DNA of 7,376 bases from Candidatus Woesearchaeota archaeon. GTDB taxonomy: Archaea > Nanobdellota > Nanobdellia > UBA10117 > ARS21. This document shows positions 6,744 through 7,376 of this stretch, piece after piece (position 1 is the first letter of the stretch; each line of letters starts with the position of its first letter). Under the pieces are notes generated by a model that did not search any database, was not told the DNA's origin, and saw only the letters and a program-made list of their open reading frames with translations. The position numbers and the translations under genes were made by a program. Location: positions 1 to 7,376 of the forward strand of contig PBPJ01000016.1 of NCBI GenBank assembly GCA_002725495.1, written 5' to 3'.

Positions 6744-7231
6744 AATCCCTCTTTATCATTAGGTACGATCTTACTTATATTTAAAAATTTGTTTAGAATA
6801 TGAACGACGGCTTCGGCAACAGCACCCTTTCCTGCATCGGATTTAGTAATGAAATCTGCTTTGTCTCTAGTGTGGATAAATGCATCATTTGGTGCAATTG
6901 AATATTTAACTTTTTCAAAAACCAATGGGTCAAAGATTCCATCGCCCATATAAATCGTTTCATCTAAATTATATCCTTCTTTTTTTATCCAGTCGGAGCG
7001 CTCAAAGGTTGAAACCGGATAAATTTTATAACCCATATCTTCAACTCTTTTTTTACTTATATCAAATCCTCTTTTATCTCCGGATACAAAAATTATATTC
7101 ATATATTGCTTTAATATGTTAAGCGCATCGGAATCATCAGGTCCAAATTTTTTTGCGTATTTTCCTTCCTTGGTATATATTACTTCTTTTGCTGCCAATA
7201 CTCCGTCTACGTCCAATATGAAATTTTTCAT
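6731..7231 (-). CDS. KdsC-like HAD-superfamily sugar-phosphate phosphatase
   Basis: This 166-residue protein is a capless HAD hydrolase of the KdsC/YrbI type, which removes phosphate from a sugar acid or sugar phosphate in glycan-precursor pathways. Motif I is FILDVDGVL (4-12), with nucleophile Asp7 and acid/base Asp9. Motif II is VSGDKRG (49-55) with Ser50. The motif III lysine is probably in the segment around 82-84. Motif IV is MGDGIFDPLVFEK (95-107) with Asp97 and Asp101, reading GDGxxD where KdsC has GDDxxD. The KdsC C-terminal loop GGxGAVRE appears as DAGKGAVAEAV (132-142). Length matches single-domain, tetramer-forming members, with about 15 extra C-terminal residues. KdsC itself acts on Kdo-8-phosphate, but no Kdo synthase is present, so the substrate is more likely the product of the adjacent GatZ-like protein. 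The two genes overlap by 13 bases. It appears to be the first gene after the promoter candidate at 7253-7260. Confidence 0.87.
   Translation of the reverse strand: MKNFILDVDGVLAAKEVIYTKEGKYAKKFGPDDSDALNILKQYMNIIFVSGDKRGFDISKKRVEDMGYKIYPVSTFERSDWIKKEGYNLDETIYMGDGIFDPLVFEKVKYSIAPNDAFIHTRDKADFITKSDAGKGAVAEAVVHILNKFLNISKIVPNDKEGLWQK
6747..6751 (-). promoter_or_regulatory. Shine-Dalgarno candidate for the GatZ-like gene
   Basis: On the minus strand GAGGG ends 3 bases before the ATG at 6743, inside the last codons of the phosphatase gene. The spacing is short but workable. It supports the first ATG as start and suggests translation coupled to the overlapping phosphatase gene (13-base overlap). Confidence 0.35.
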
Positions 7232-7252
7232 TGGTTTTTAACCTTAATTTAG

Positions 7253-7260
7253 ATTTATAA
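7253..7260 (-). promoter_or_regulatory. Archaeal TATA-box candidate for the minus-strand operon
   Basis: On the minus strand TTATAAAT spans the final Leu-stop codons of the preceding gene, with its centre about 25-26 bases before the ATG at 7231. That is standard spacing for a leaderless archaeal transcript. A weak AAGG lies about 10 bases before the ATG, so a short-leader message is also possible. The 23-base gap before the phosphatase is the widest within the minus-strand run. Confidence 0.42.
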
Positions 7261-7376
7261 GCTCTTCTTTTTGATCCAATGATCGTACCAAAGATTAAAC
7301 ATCATAATTCTCCAAATCAATTTAGGATTATTAGTAATAAGTGAATTAAAATCTGATTTAAGATTTTTTATATTTA
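7255..7376 (-). CDS. Possible asparagine-synthase-like amidotransferase, last 39 residues only
   Basis: One minus-strand frame is open from the right edge of the window to a TAA at 7255-7257, giving 39 residues; the other two frames contain stops close to the edge. The fragment includes NPKLIWRIMMFNLWYDHWI (16-34). Asparagine synthase (AsnB-type) proteins commonly finish with a comparable 'LW.LLMFELW...' helix, so this is probably the tail of such a protein. Members of this family in glycan clusters often amidate sugar acids using glutamine nitrogen. The N-terminal glutaminase Cys and the ATP-binding SGGxDS motif would be outside the window, so the call rests on one short helix. A glycosyltransferase tail cannot be excluded. 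It runs in the same direction as the following phosphatase operon. Confidence 0.5.
   Translation of the reverse strand, partial: NIKNLKSDFNSLITNNPKLIWRIMMFNLWYDHWIKKKSL

Noticed and set aside
6925..7122. 65-residue open frame on the plus strand
   Set aside because: Antisense to the HAD phosphatase gene, with no recognisable motif.
1..7376. Repeat array, CRISPR, insertion sequence, tRNA or riboswitch
   Set aside because: No spaced direct repeats, transposase motifs, terminal inverted repeats or tRNA-like folds were seen; the window is almost entirely coding.

Overview
The window looks like a surface-glycan and protein-glycosylation locus from an AT-rich archaeon. An AT-rich ammonia-oxidising (thaumarchaeal, Nitrosopumilus-like) lineage is my best guess, but no single gene proves it. 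The archaeal reading rests on three things. The truncated first gene resembles the C-terminal domain of archaeal oligosaccharyltransferases (STT3/AglB). A dolichol-phosphate-sugar-synthase-like glycosyltransferase follows it. Two TATA-like boxes lie about 25 bases upstream of ATG codons, as expected for leaderless archaeal transcripts. No rRNA, tRNA, CRISPR array, insertion sequence or long repeat was seen.

Left arm (positions 2-1517, plus strand): the 3' end of a probable STT3/AglB gene, then a compact GT2 dolichyl-phosphate-sugar-synthase-like enzyme, then a 102-residue protein with two membrane helices and a charged C-terminal helix. The set makes sense as lipid-linked sugar donor synthesis plus N-glycan transfer. 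The small membrane protein may anchor the soluble GT2 enzyme.

Right arm (positions 1510-7376, minus strand): a tightly packed run, listed in transcription order. It begins with the last 39 residues of a possible asparagine-synthase-like amidotransferase, then a KdsC-like HAD phosphatase, a GatZ/KbaZ-like sugar-phosphate aldolase or epimerase, and a ManC-type cupin (phosphomannose-isomerase-like). Next come a nucleotidyltransferase fused to an APH/choline-kinase-like kinase, a sugar C-methyltransferase-like protein that has lost its zinc-binding cysteines, and a GT2 glycosyltransferase. From the phosphatase on, genes overlap by 1-26 bases or are at most 10 bases apart. A promoter candidate sits just before the phosphatase, overlapping the stop of the preceding gene.

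The right arm reads as a self-contained pathway that builds a sugar or polyol phosphate, dephosphorylates and rephosphorylates it, activates it as a nucleotide derivative, perhaps methylates it, and transfers it. The product is unknown, and the combination of a GatZ-like protein with a phosphatase and a kinase-nucleotidyltransferase fusion is the most interesting part. The two arms converge with an 8-base overlap of coding ends, each followed by a T-tract on its own strand. The whole window is coding apart from gaps of 33 bases or less.
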